Assembly (NCBI GenBank): GCA_027946555.1
Contig: JAPEVC010000225.1
Location: forward strand, 1-56,661
DNA: 56,661 nt
DNA from: Gnomoniopsis sp. IMI 355080
Lineage: Eukaryota; Ascomycota; Sordariomycetes; Diaporthales; Gnomoniaceae
Direction: 5' to 3'
Below the pieces are notes generated by a model. It searched no databases. It saw nothing but the letters and a program-made list of their open reading frames with translations, and had not been told where the DNA came from. The first letter of the stretch is position 1. Each line of letters begins with the position of its first letter. Positions 1-10,775 of this stretch are shown here, piece by piece. The position numbers and the translations under genes are program-made.

Positions 1-138
1 GTCTTATATAATATTAGCAAGAATTAAAGTAGTAAACTATAAGTCGGGCTTAAGGAATCCTTTTTATCCTTATACTTCTAATAAATAACCTTCGAAATTA
101 GTTTTTAATCCACTCCGCCCTGTAATAATAATGTTGTA
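1..138. other. TA-rich, RIP-like flank
   Basis: This stretch is very rich in TA dinucleotides and has no coding frame. It lies just past the stop of the leftmost gene. It looks like the edge of an AT-rich block such as a RIP-mutated repeat, but no element can be recognised. Confidence 0.35.
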
Positions 139-2019
139 TTAAATATTCTTAATTAGCTTAAGGTTCCAAAGGCTTTCCTCCGGCTCCTCCACGCTCGAAC
201 TCTGCAGCGTATACCGCTCCTCTCCTAAAACGCACCTCTCGGCTAATTCCTTAAGCTCCTGCTCTTTGGCTCTCGCTATCTCCGGCCTACTCTGAGGATT
301 AATATCCTCACTCCACCGCCATGGCGAGACAAAGCATGCATAAAACCTCCGCAGCTCACGTAGCCGCATCAGCGGGCTCAGGATCACCCAGTATGCCGCG
401 ATAATCCGTATGCCATGGTCCTGCAACATATGTTTCCTCGTCCACAGCGGATTCAACTGGCTCTGGTCCGCCATGACGAGCCGGATCGTGAGGCTCCCAA
501 TGTTCAGTCTGGTCCGGGCCCACTCGACCGTTTCAATCCAGTCCTCCGCGGCCGGGTGAGCCTCGGCTGGCCAATGATTCGGCGGATAGGGCGGAAACAC
601 CAGTTCGAGGAAGCGCAGGTGCCCCAGGCACGCCTCCGGGACGGCATCGCGCAGGAAGGTGCTCGCGCCGAGTTGGGAGCCCGCGTATCGATTTTCATCG
701 ATAGCCAGCCGTGCTGACTCTTCTGGGATGCCGTGGGTGAGCTTAAGGTCTGAGGAGCGGTCGTGCACGATGAAGCGATTCCTGGAAAAGAACACAGCCT
801 GGGCGTCCTCGTAGAGAGCCCGACAGGTAAGGAAGAGGGCCACAGGGGGCTCCCAGCAGTTGCAGGTCGAGGGCGGTGTGGAGGAGAAGGCGCTATGCTT
901 AAGACGACAGTAGCAGCCACGGGAGATAGAAGGCCAGGTTTCACAGCATTGGTTGAATTGGCAGCCGTGGTGGCGAGAGGGAGGACAGCTTTGCCCCCTG
1001 AACTCGAGGTCCTCGCAGTACCAATGGCTGGCGATGAAGCCTCGAAGATTGTGGTCGGGGCTCCAGGTCACTTGGGCCCATGGGGTAATGAGGTCCGTAT
1101 ATTCGAGGATGTGGTGGCGCAATTCACGTGGAAGGCTGAGGAGTAGCGAGACTGGGTTCGATACTGGCCGATCCGGGACCGTTGAAGAGGGAGTCCCGGG
1201 TTTAATGCGACGCGAATACAACACAGCGTCCTCTGCCAACTGTTGAAGCCGAGGATCCCGCTCTTGACAGAACCGGACCGAGCATCCCTTGGTTGTGGGA
1301 AGGCGGAGAAGCGATGAAATGACAGATCTAGCCGCAGCTACACCATCATCTGTCGGGAAAACGTCGCAGATAAGGGCCAGCTCAAGCGTGTCTTCACGCA
1401 CCGACGCGCCCAGATATCCAGCGACGGAGTCCCATTCGGAGAGCAATCGACCTGCCCCGGAATCCAGATTAACGCCGCCAACGCCGAGGGGCTCGTCATG
1501 GGAGTGGTGGCTTATACACCACCGAGTCGGGTTCCCGATTATCTTGCCGACCACTATCTCGGTGCAACACTTGAGACCAAAGCCCCAGTCGTCGTCCGCA
1601 AAGATGTGGCATGATGCCTCTGCAAGGATGACGCGAAGGTGACGGAGGGCGACCACAGTATCGGCGCGAAGTTTGCGGAGGGCGTCTAGCGACTTATAGT
1701 CGCTGTATCGAATTGTGAAGTGGTTCGTTGAGTAAAGCAGACGTGATGCCTCGTCGCAGAGAACACGGCACGAGACGAGGAGGCCGTGAAAGTCAAGGCG
1801 ACGCCTGGGCCAAGGCAGCAGGTGGTGCTTGCCGTTCAGATCGAAAACACAAGCTTCTTTGGCCCCATCCCTCACCTGAGATGGAGTAGAGCCTCTCATG
1901 CCGAGATGGCCGTAGATGCGGAGGCGAACGGCGGGCGGAAGAGATAGGATCGTAGGGCTACTGCCGCATCCTGGTGTTTGCCAGCTAGCGGTACCTGATG
2001 CCATGGTGGTGGCGGCCAT
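139..2019 (-). CDS. Protein with two F-box-like segments
   Basis: This is a single-exon frame of 626 residues. It contains two copies of a fungal F-box-like motif. One is near the N-terminus (LSLPPAVRLRIYGHL, about residues 25-40) and one is in the middle (LLLSLPRELRHHILEY, about 292-308). Each is followed by a segment of the type LxxCRxLxxEAxxxxYxxNxF (CRVLCDEASRLLYSTNHF; CRALYEDAQAVFFSRNRF). That arrangement is typical of fungal F-box/2EXR-like proteins, here duplicated within one chain. Such proteins usually recruit substrates to SCF ubiquitin ligases, but the partner cannot be read from sequence. The first ATG is used; a second in-frame Met lies five codons downstream. The C-terminal end runs into TA-rich DNA, so the last residues may be altered. 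Family assignment is moderate and function is unknown. Confidence 0.7.
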   Translation of the reverse strand: MAATTMASGTASWQTPGCGSSPTILSLPPAVRLRIYGHLGMRGSTPSQVRDGAKEACVFDLNGKHHLLPWPRRRLDFHGLLVSCRVLCDEASRLLYSTNHFTIRYSDYKSLDALRKLRADTVVALRHLRVILAEASCHIFADDDWGFGLKCCTEIVVGKIIGNPTRWCISHHSHDEPLGVGGVNLDSGAGRLLSEWDSVAGYLGASVREDTLELALICDVFPTDDGVAAARSVISSLLRLPTTKGCSVRFCQERDPRLQQLAEDAVLYSRRIKPGTPSSTVPDRPVSNPVSLLLSLPRELRHHILEYTDLITPWAQVTWSPDHNLRGFIASHWYCEDLEFRGQSCPPSRHHGCQFNQCCETWPSISRGCYCRLKHSAFSSTPPSTCNCWEPPVALFLTCRALYEDAQAVFFSRNRFIVHDRSSDLKLTHGIPEESARLAIDENRYAGSQLGASTFLRDAVPEACLGHLRFLELVFPPYPPNHWPAEAHPAAEDWIETVEWARTRLNIGSLTIRLVMADQSQLNPLWTRKHMLQDHGIRIIAAYWVILSPLMRLRELRRFYACFVSPWRWSEDINPQSRPEIARAKEQELKELAERCVLGEERYTLQSSSVEEPEESLWNLKLIKNI

Positions 2020-3213
2020 GCAGCTACGACTTTGTTGCTGCGGAGATTCGACTTTGAGGTCAATGCTTATCGTTAACTACCTAAGTATACATATATATAT
2101 GAATGAAAACGGCACAATTGATGTGGTCGGTGGCTGGTTGTTTTCTGTTATGTCTGGTTGTTTGTATCGGTTCTGAATGCGTGACTGTTTAAACTAAGGC
2201 AGTCCGCAGACTTAAATGCAGAGCAGTGTTTCGAAAATAGCGCATTAGAACTCGGGATGTTATATAATAGAATCTGTAGACCTCGACGTCCCACGCAACA
2301 AACCCGAGCCAGTGTGAATGGCGTCGAAATATTTACTTTGTACTGCGTCGACGCCGGACACCGCTTGCGCCTAAACCGTGTGGGGCACCTCTTGATTCAT
2401 ACGCAAGGTGCTCCGTCGACCCCCTGTATTTCTTGGACCATAAGGGCAAGGGTCCTGGACGTGCTGACGTCCTGGACCACCGCCTCGCCAACTCGAGCAT
2501 ACAAACGGGGTCTTTACGCGCCACTCTTTTCGCCGGGCACGATAGGGTATAAAATTTACAAAGAGGTTCCTAAGCAAAAATTCCAGTACACGGACCTGTT
2601 CACAAGCAACCTTGTCGAGCGATATGGCATCTACCTAAAGCATCGGCTCAAGCTACAAAAGCTTTTCCACCCTAAGAGGGGTTTCTATTTTAGAAAGATG
2701 TATGTCCACATGCTGTAAGTGATTTAAGAATACTTTGTTCACGCACTGGGTGCAAAAGGATAGACTGACGAAACTGATAAGGACAGCGAATTCATATCTT
2801 ATATCTACCTAGTACCTATCGCTGAAGAAACGATATCACTAGAATTGTCTTTACAAGGCTATCAGCTTCCCATAAGACCACAGTACCCAGCCAATTAGCG
2901 TTCAGGAGCCGGGGCTGATCTCATGCAAGGCTCGGAGTCCGATTTCAAACCGGTCGGATAATTATCAAGCTCCATACCTACATAGGTCCTTCAGCCAGCA
3001 CTCAGCATTAGGCAGCCGCACCTCGGCTTCTTTTCATGGTGGCACAGCAGGGAAACAATCATCATGCTATATAAACGAGCTTTATTCCCGTCCGCCTCTG
3101 TTTGGATACCGTGGCCTCACCCCAATTTCCTTTCCCCGATCCGCTTCACCTTGTTGTTATTATTGTCACTGCCTTTATATCTTCACAACCTCTGCGTTCT
3201 GCGCTCTTGCAAT
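2020..3213. promoter_or_regulatory. Divergent intergenic region with TATA box for the SDR gene
   Basis: This region separates two diverging genes. A TATATAAA box at 3068-3075 lies about 140 bp before the ATG at 3214 and is followed by a pyrimidine-rich leader. That argues against the upstream in-frame ATG at 3064, which abuts the box. A 153-codon frame at 2257-2718 has no recognisable protein character. Nothing else was seen. Confidence 0.5.
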
Positions 3214-4228
3214 ATGGCTCCGCCCCAACCCTCCTACACCAAGGTGACCCACTCAAGTACTTATCCTGACATTGACCCAAGGCTGCCAGCTCTCTCAACT
3301 GACGGCAAGGTTGTCTTGATCACTGGTGCATCCGGCGGCATTGGTCAGGCTACAGCCTCATCTTTTGCGGCGTCGAGACCCCGAGCACTTATCCTCCTTG
3401 GCCGCCGGTCCGATGTCCTGGCTGAGACCGCAGCGCTCGCTCGGTCTGCCGGCCAAGAAGAGTTGGTGATTCAAACCCACGAGGTCGACCTGTGCAATGT
3501 GGCGAATGTGCGAAACGTAGCCGAAAAGGTGGCCGCTGAATTTGGTGTTATCGATATTCTGGTTCACTGCGCTGGTGTCTTAGCACCTGTTGTGCCCCTT
3601 CTTCAAGCTGATCCGGTCACTTTCCTGGACGGCTACAAGACCACTGTCGTTGGCACGCTTGTGGTGGCACAAGCTGTTGTCATGGCCAACAACAACACGA
3701 ACCACGACAACGAGTTGAGGGAAGTCACCTTCATTAATTTGACTACGGCAGGCATTTTATTCCCCCCTTTTCCCGGAATGGGGGCCTATGTCAGCAGCAA
3801 GATGGCGGCCGTCAAGCTATTAGAGGCTTTTGCGGCCGAGAATCCTTGCGTGCGCCTTCACAATGTGCATCCAGGATTCCTCGACACTGCCATGTCCACC
3901 CAATTATCGCAGACCACGAAATTGCCTTTCAGTTTTGACGATAGTAAGTGCATATTGAGTCTATTATGCGATGTAGTGTAAGCATTATCAAGCTAACCAT
4001 TGTTTCATTTGCTTCCCAGTCTCTCTCCCAGCTGATTTTCTTGTCTGGATCGCTTCGACCGAAGCCAACTTCCTTCCCGGCAAGCTCGTGTTCGCTGCAT
4101 GGGACGTGGAAGAACTTAAGGGCCGCCAAAAAGAGATAGTTGGTGGGCCACCAGGAACTGGCGAGCTCTGGTTGGGATTCCAAGGATTCCCACGATATGT
4201 TGGGGGGAACCCCTTGCCTGGGGTCTAG
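3214..4228 (+). CDS. Short-chain dehydrogenase/reductase (SDR)
   Basis: Two exons, 3214-3943 and 4020-4228, are separated by a 76 bp intron (GTAAGT...CAG) inside an Ile codon. The protein is about 312 residues. The NAD(P)-binding motif TGASGGIG follows a VVLITG strand. The NNAG-equivalent is HCAG, and the catalytic YxxxK is YVSSK. A serine/threonine-rich strand before it (INLTTAG) supplies the usual partner residues. The C-terminal exon gives the substrate-loop region and ends in a short tail. The family reduces or oxidises alcohols and carbonyls in the cytosol. The gene is convergent with a P450, a pairing common in fungal secondary metabolism, but the substrate cannot be inferred. The start was chosen because the TATA box sits at 3068 and the extra upstream residues look non-coding. 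Confidence 0.88.
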
Positions 4229-5199
4229 AGACAATATATCAGAGAGAGCTTTTGAGTGGGTACGTTCCTCAAGAAGAATTACAGGTGCAAGATACGCGGA
4301 AATATGCAGTCTTAGAGACCTAGGCAGTGCTTTCTACATATAGACAAAGCAAACAAGCCTCGATATAAATACTACTATATGTGTATACTTAAGTGACTAT
4401 ATGCCTAATGCTACGAATTATTCTTCGTTTTTGATTTCATATGCAGCCTTATGTCTAGATGTAATCTTTTCAATCTTTTCTTAGAATACCTTAGCGGGGC
4501 CGTTTCTCTAAAGGGATAATTCAACTATTCGGCAAGGCTGTAGCTAACTTCGAGCATTGTATATTTGCAAGTAGTGCTTCTCATTCAGAGCTTTAGGGCT
4601 TCCCGGGGCTTATCCTCGTCCCGGCCTAAAGCGGCGGCTCAGTTCTGTTCATGTTGTCTGATGTATAATGGAGGGAGGGGAAGTACTATTATATTTGTCT
4701 TCGGTATAAAGCACCCCTCTAATTACAGTCTGTAGACCGTGGAAGCTCATAAGCTATTTGCAATCGTGGTCAAAGGACCCGGAACTCCAGGGTACTTACC
4801 TAGTTACACAAAGTACGCACCTGGGAGGCCTGGTAAGCAAGACTGGCACTGTGCAGTCGCACGTCCGGCCAGACGGCCCAGCTCAACTTCACGAGGTTTA
4901 TATTGCGGCGGCATGCTGAAGCAAATTGAGCCACCCAACCTGCATTGATTTATCTCTGCACTATATTGTAATTCCGAATTGTTAAGAATTGAAACATAGA
5001 GAGATTATTTACTGTCCACATTCATCTGCCGTCGTTATTTGGAAAGGTGTCCGCAGAGAAATTATGCGAACAGTTCCAGATGTTCCTCATTCCTCAGACG
5101 TGTTTTGGCAAACAGCTACTATCTAGTATACCGATTGTGCTCTGCGGTGATATTTGCGCTACAAGCGACTAAATATGTAGTCGACCGTCATTGCTCTGG
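4229..5199. other. Intergenic between convergent SDR and P450 genes
   Basis: This is AT-leaning 3'-flanking DNA of two convergent genes. Short frames here show no conserved character. No RNA gene or repeat was seen. Confidence 0.4.
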
Positions 5200-6901
5200 C
5201 TAGTCCTCTGCCTCCTTGATATCCTCTACGACGATTGCCATGGCTTCGTCTGAGCGGGAGAACATCACATTCCACTTCATGCCTGGTTCCCTTGAACGTA
5301 GCTCAACCTGGATATCCTTATCGGGGACTGGAAACCCTGAATGGAGAGGTGAGTTCTCCCATGTTGGCTCGACCCACTCGCCAGCGACGGGAACGACATC
5401 AAATTGCAGAGCCAGCAATGCTGCCAGTGCCATAATCTCTGTGCTGGCGAAATGACGACCAGGACATAAGATGTGTCCGCCGCCAAAGGCCCGAAATGCC
5501 ACTCGATTTGGTCTCTTCCTGCTAGGCTCTCGCATGAATCGCATGTGATCAAAAATGCCGGCATCCTCGCCCCATGCCGACGTATTCGTATGCTGCACCG
5601 GTGTCGGAATCATGAGCATGTTGCCTTTCCTGAGCAGGTACTGCCCATCCAGCCAAACATCTTCAAGGAGGACGCGGGGACCGGGGGCCACAGCACGATA
5701 TCGCATCGTCTCCTGGAAAGTACTCAGAAGTACAGGGCATGAATTTTTGATGCTCGCCAGATCTATGGAGCTGCACTTCCCACCATCTCCATCGTCTTCC
5801 ACTGTTACCATGGATGAGACCTCGCGACGTATGTCGGCAAGTACTCGGTCGTCGGAGAAAATATGGTACAGAACCCATAGTGCACAAGGCGTAGAGTTAC
5901 CCAGGACAGCAAAGGTGTTGCCCAGCTCTCCGCGCGCGAAGTCTTCGAGGCTGAACCCAAATTGTTCGACGTGGTGCTTGTAGCGTTCTCGCACAAGTCC
6001 AGAAGCCGTCTTATATCCGCCGGTGCGCATGTAGTTAATGAGGGCAGCAGCGGCAAGCTCACGCGCACGTATTAATTTTGGAAAGAAGAAAGATGCGAGG
6101 GGGAACACGTTCAGAGTGAGAAATCCCGACTCAAACACTCTGCGATGAGTAATCATTGAATTAGCTTGCCGTCTCTCCTGGGTCACGGTTCGCCCTATAC
6201 TAAAGCCATTGGACTTACCTCCAGGCCTCGGCAACAGCAGCATCTCGATAAGGGTTCTTTGGCCCCCAGACAGCCTCCGTTGTCGACGTGACCATGATGT
6301 GACGCGACCACTGCCATAGGCCAACCTTTATAGTTCCGTCAGTCCTAATGGTTTTCAAGTCATTGGTGAAGACCTCGATTGCGCGCCGATTGATAGCATC
6401 AAGGTCTTTTCCAGGCCCCATCGCGGATGTGATGTACTTAGGCCAGCTCAGGCTGAAGCCGTGTTCGCTAGTCAGATCATCGTGCATCAACTTCACAGAC
6501 TCTTTGCTCATACCAACGGTGCCGCCAGCATCGGCTGCAATCGCAGCAAAGCTGACTGTACGCCAGTGCTTTTGGATTTCCGGTATCAGTTCGGTCACGT
6601 TGACTATGTACATGCGCGAGAACGGCATGCGAAGGGTGTAAATTGGTAGCTGGTGGTTGTTCCTATGTGCACTAGTAAGACACGAGACGAGTCCATCGGT
6701 GGCCAAGATGACGGACCTCAATCGAATGTAGTACTTGGACTTCTCCCTGATCATTCCAATCAAAGGCGTGAGGAAGGGAATGCCGGTCTCGATAGCGGGC
6801 GGCTCGTTCGCATGTTGGGTGAAGTGGAGGAGGGAGCGGAGAAAGAAATAAGCGCAAATTGTGCCGCCGCAAACAAGAAGAGTCGATGCTGCGATTACCA
6901 T
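5200..6901 (-). CDS. Cytochrome P450 (CYP7/CYP8-like class)
   Basis: The main join is 6901-6219 to 6139-5200, across a 79 bp GT-AG intron that restores an Arg codon. It gives 540 residues. A 54 bp in-frame segment (6716-6663) begins GTCCGT and ends CATAG. It interrupts the conserved stretch YYIRLR / HQLPIYTLRMPF, so it is probably another intron, leaving 522 residues. An N-terminal membrane anchor (residues 1-25) is clear. The haem loop FGGGHILCPGRHFA has its cysteine near residue 453. The K-helix ExxR is ETMR. The I-helix region reads GNSTPCALWVLY instead of the usual AGxDT, as in CYP7/CYP8-type and related fungal P450s. It should be a haem monooxygenase or isomerase on the ER. The substrate is unknown. 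It faces the SDR tail to tail. Confidence 0.88.
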
Positions 6902-8146
6902 CGTGTGTTGTAGCTGAGACGAAGAATAGCGGATGAGGCCGGGAGACAGTCGTTGAGCAGATCAAGGTCGAATGAATTTTTCACGCGATGCGTAATCGAA
7001 TCTTCTCATTCTTGGTTTCTAGGGAGCAGGGAGCAGTGTTGGTCGCCTTAGAACCTTGTGAAGGAAGAGAATGAAGGTATAGGTCTATACACTAGGTCTA
7101 TACATGGTGCACAAAGTTTCGGAACCCTGGAACAATCAGAAAACGGCCCTGGTTCCCGTCGGCACCCGCCGCTACCTACCTAAGTAAGTACCTAAGTAGG
7201 CAGCAACCTACCTACCTAAGGTACCTAGGTACCCAGGTACCTGGGTAGGCAATCACAGTATTGTATACGTCTGCAAAGTGGAGATAATATCATCCATCAC
7301 CCGCGGTAAGTCAATTCTATAGAACACGAATACCTGGGTACTTAGGTACACATACAGAGGCTGCAATATCCACGCCCTGGACAGCGCGGACCGATGGGCT
7401 GAAGCTAGCATTCAATAACTTGCATCGACAGAAAGAAAAGTTGCTACCAGTCATGTAGTCAATTAGTGGGAGCGGGGGAGTGGGGTCGGAATCGAGAATT
7501 CAGACCAACAAAGTTCGCCAAGGGCCAACATCACCAACACCACCAACATCACACAGTAGATACTACGCTAATTCCCGTTGGTTGCAACGTCGTGGGTCGC
7601 AGTCGTCTAACAATACTGTCTGACTCTGTTATTGTAGTACTATATAATTTTTGTGTATTATGCACAGTCCGGCTCGCCCCACATAGGACAAGCATGGTCG
7701 CCAGCCAGGCGAGCTTCTATTCCTGTAAGCGAGTGGTGTGTTCAGCGACCAGGCAGTGCCTCTTGAAGAACGAGCTGGCCGGTGGACTACATCTAGATAA
7801 GCTTATAAGAGCACTGAAGACCCATTGCGTGCTTGCCAGGTGGGCTATAGATACCCAAAAATGCTACATGGCGAGCTTGAGGAGGAAAAGAATAACGCTT
7901 ATCCGGAATCGAGCCTTGTTCAGGATCACTTCTCTTCTGACTTGTCAATCCACAAGATCTCAGGTTTTGACTCGAGGTCCCTGTTTTGACCTCCACGTGC
8001 TGACCAGGCCATTCAATTTTTGGGAAAAGGTAGTGAGCACCCTTGCTGCTGAGCATATTAGGTTGGTAGTCGGACCAATTGGCTAACCCATCGCACATTC
8101 GGCTCACTCTGCAAGTCTTCCGCGGACAGCCTCGACATCTACCATT
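6902..8146. promoter_or_regulatory. Divergent promoter region between P450 and membrane protein
   Basis: The shared upstream region of two diverging genes holds a dense array of TACCTAGGTA/ACCCAGGTACCTGGGT palindromic variants at 7171-7249 and again near 7331-7350. A 206-codon frame at 7466-8086 has no recognisable family and is judged non-coding. Confidence 0.4.
7171..7249. repeat. Clustered TACCTAGGTA-type palindromic repeats
   Basis: The stretch is built almost entirely of CCTACCTA, GTACCTAGGTAC and CCAGGTACCTGG units on both strands. Similar units recur at 16021-16033, 38150-38202 and 46748-46774. The motif is seen directly; its role, if any, is not known. Confidence 0.6.
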
Positions 8147-9626
8147 ATGTCCAACTCCTCAGACAGCTCGCTGTATATTTTCTCTCCTCTGGGTGGCGAT
8201 TACATCTCCATCACAGCATTCTTTGTAAGTCCGCTCAATAGCAATACATGTGTGGGCTGGTCCGAGGTGCTTTTATGTATATCTGGGGTCAATGAAGAAA
8301 CTGATGTTTTGCTTTTCTTAAAGGTTTTGAATTGGGTACTTTTTGCTCTTTGCTTGATCGCATTCTTCGTCGGGATTTATATTCGCTATGCTTGTTTCCG
8401 TCGACTCCTCATCGAAGATTACCTTGCGCTTCTCGCCCTTCTAATACATACCGTCGAAGCGACCTTGGTCCAACTCTACGTCAAGTACATGTACACGATT
8501 GAAGATGTGCAGCGAGGTGATTTGTCGGTAATTGGGCCCGACTTCTATTCCAACTCGAGCAAAGCGTTCGCTGCCCTTGGTGCCTGCGTGAATCTCACGT
8601 TCGTAGGCGTATTAGTTATCAAGCTGAACTTTTTGCTCTTTTTCGGCCGACTCACCACAAACGCTGGCAGGATCATTACAATCGGGTGGTGGGCTGTGTT
8701 GGCCTTTACCGTTGCTGGCGCCGTTGCACAAATTGGAATGCAAGCATACAAGTGCTTCTTTGGAGATATAAGTTACATCTTTGGCGCACATTGCACAGAG
8801 CCGTCGGCGTTGAAACATATATTCTTCAACGCTATTTTCTCTGCTGTGGTAGATGCAATCTCCGATTTTTTAAGTAAGTCCTGAGCTGTACCTGGACCAG
8901 AAACGCATTGGGTGCCGGGCCGTGAGTTGGAATAAAGCCATCTAACCACTTTTTACCAGTCATTGCATTTCCAGTCTCTATTCTTTGGGGCAGCCGAGTT
9001 AACAAGCGGCAAAAAATTATCCTTACCTTTATATTCAGCCTTGTTTCCCTCACCATTGCGATAACTATTGCGCGTGGCAGTGTTTTTCACGATGAGTATT
9101 CAGGCAATGGGAAAATTCAGAGTCCTACCTTCACCTGGTTTTGGTTCTATTGCGAATTCAGCGTCGGTACGTTCAGCTTCTCCATCAAATTGACAGTTCA
9201 GCCCTGTTTAGACTAAAAAAATTAATAGCCTTTCTGATTTCGTGTACTGTCTCCTTCCGTAGCCTGTTTATTCATCGGGCCAATAAGCAGAGCGCCCTTA
9301 TCCAGGAACAGCAGCGGCGCGAAGCAGAGCACCGTAGTGCTATCCGACGAGGCTGGCGCAACCGAGTCCGCCATATCCATGACAGTATACTTGATATATC
9401 CAAGGCTTCAGAGGGATGGTCCGGTGGTGAAGCAGAAGCCCTTAATATGCACGGTCTGCCAACTATGGAGACACCTGGTCTTATGGAAGCCGGCTCTAAC
9501 GACAACAATAAATGGAGCGAGGATCTTACCAAAAACAAAACCACTACAACAACTCCTACAAGTACAATGATTTCAAACAGTCTAAACCTGTCGGTGGATA
9601 GTTTATGGAGACCGGTGTCTCCGTGA
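8147..9626 (+). CDS. Fungal rhodopsin-domain (PTH11/SAT-like) membrane protein
   Basis: Four exons join in phase: 8147-8224, 8324-8873, 8960-9166 and 9229-9626, giving 410 residues. The first intron is 99 bp and in frame. It was removed because splicing gives a smooth helix-1 start (TAFF/VLNWVLF). Seven hydrophobic helices are followed by a hydrophilic cytosolic tail of about 115 residues. Family landmarks are the R-LLIEDYL segment after helix 1, a WWAVLAF helix, the DxxIxFPVSILW-like segment after exon 2, and TVSFRSLF at the end of helix 7. These proteins form the fungal rhodopsin/DUF3433-like family related to PTH11 receptors, and some sit beside secondary-metabolite genes. Ligand and signalling role are unknown. 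It diverges from the P450. Confidence 0.85.
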
Positions 9627-10775
9627 AAGGCTTATATAATACTCGGGTATACCGCGTATGAATAGTGCGAGCCCAACATTAGTACTATTACAATGGTCCA
9701 AGGCACTTACCAGGTATGAATTATAAGGCTTGAACTGCATTTAGGGAACGGCGTATACTTATAGTAAGGGCATATAGATAATAATCTTCGCTGATTTTGT
9801 AATTGAAGTCTAGCCTCTTATTTCAATAATATATTTTATATGTAGATTATATTTATATAGCAGATAAGCTGTTAATCTCAAACGCTCCTCTTTTTCAAAT
9901 CAGCTATATCTTCGCTTCCTCCATTCCACAGTCCTGATAATCAAATATATACAAGAGTAAATCTTCGACCACTGTCTTAACTATATTTTCCTGCCTTCTC
10001 TACACTAAAAAGCGTTACTTCATCGAGCCCTTTTAGCAATAGCTCTACCGAATAGAAGTTCTTTAACCCACAGACTTAAATCACAATAAGCAAATAGATA
10101 TATCGGGCGAGCAACTGGTCCTTACCTCCTGCTAGGTCCTAAGTCTTTCCTATAGTAGATAGTTGCCTGATATACTAAAGTGTTATGCATCCTAAAGCTT
10201 GGTTATACTGGCGGAAAGAATATCCTAGGAAGCGCCTCAGAAGATGGAAAAACGATAAGGTAAACACTAAGGCTACCAAATATTTCAGAGGATTTCCAAG
10301 TAAAGAGCAAATTAGCACTTGCAACCGACAAAAAGACGTCTTTATTAAGTTTCAAATATGTTGAGACGACCAGAATAGCAAAAAGGAGCGTGTAAATTCG
10401 ACGGGCGGCGCCTGAATGTGCTATTCCTAGCGCATAAATGCAACCTGATTTACTGCTACACTTTAAACAGTCGCAGAAAGTAGTGCCCTATTCATTATAA
10501 TGATTAATGTCGATGGAAAAGTAAGGACAGACTCCATGAAAGTCATTGCAGACGCATCGAGTCTTGAAATTGGATTGTTTAGGTATTGCTATAGGGAAAA
10601 AAAAAAAGGGAAAAAAAAGACTCGGTGCCTGCGCAACATTGGACAATCTTGGAAGGCCAGGGCCCGTAAAAGACCGATCACAAGTCAGAATGGTTTGAAG
10701 AATTTCCTTGAATGATCCTCCCTTGACAGATGCTGAACCTAGAACTCACTTTGCGTAGGACAAATCCTCCTAAGA
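9627..10775. other. TA-rich, apparently decayed intergenic DNA
   Basis: From about 9630 to 10490 the sequence is rich in TA steps and stop codons in all frames, like RIP-mutated repeat DNA. No terminal repeat or transposase remnant could be recognised. A homopurine A-run with G interruptions lies near 10600. No gene was seen. Confidence 0.4.

Noticed and set aside
2257..2718. 153-codon frame before the SDR gene
   Set aside because: It shows no family character, its start is unsupported, and it lies in a promoter-like region.
2930..2965. tRNA-like stretch (GAGTCCGATTTCAAACCGGTCGGA)
   Set aside because: It superficially resembles a T-arm, but no acceptor stem, anticodon arm or A-box could be folded around it.
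7466..8086. 206-codon frame between P450 and membrane protein
   Set aside because: It has random composition and no motif, and it overlaps the divergent promoter and repeat-rich DNA.
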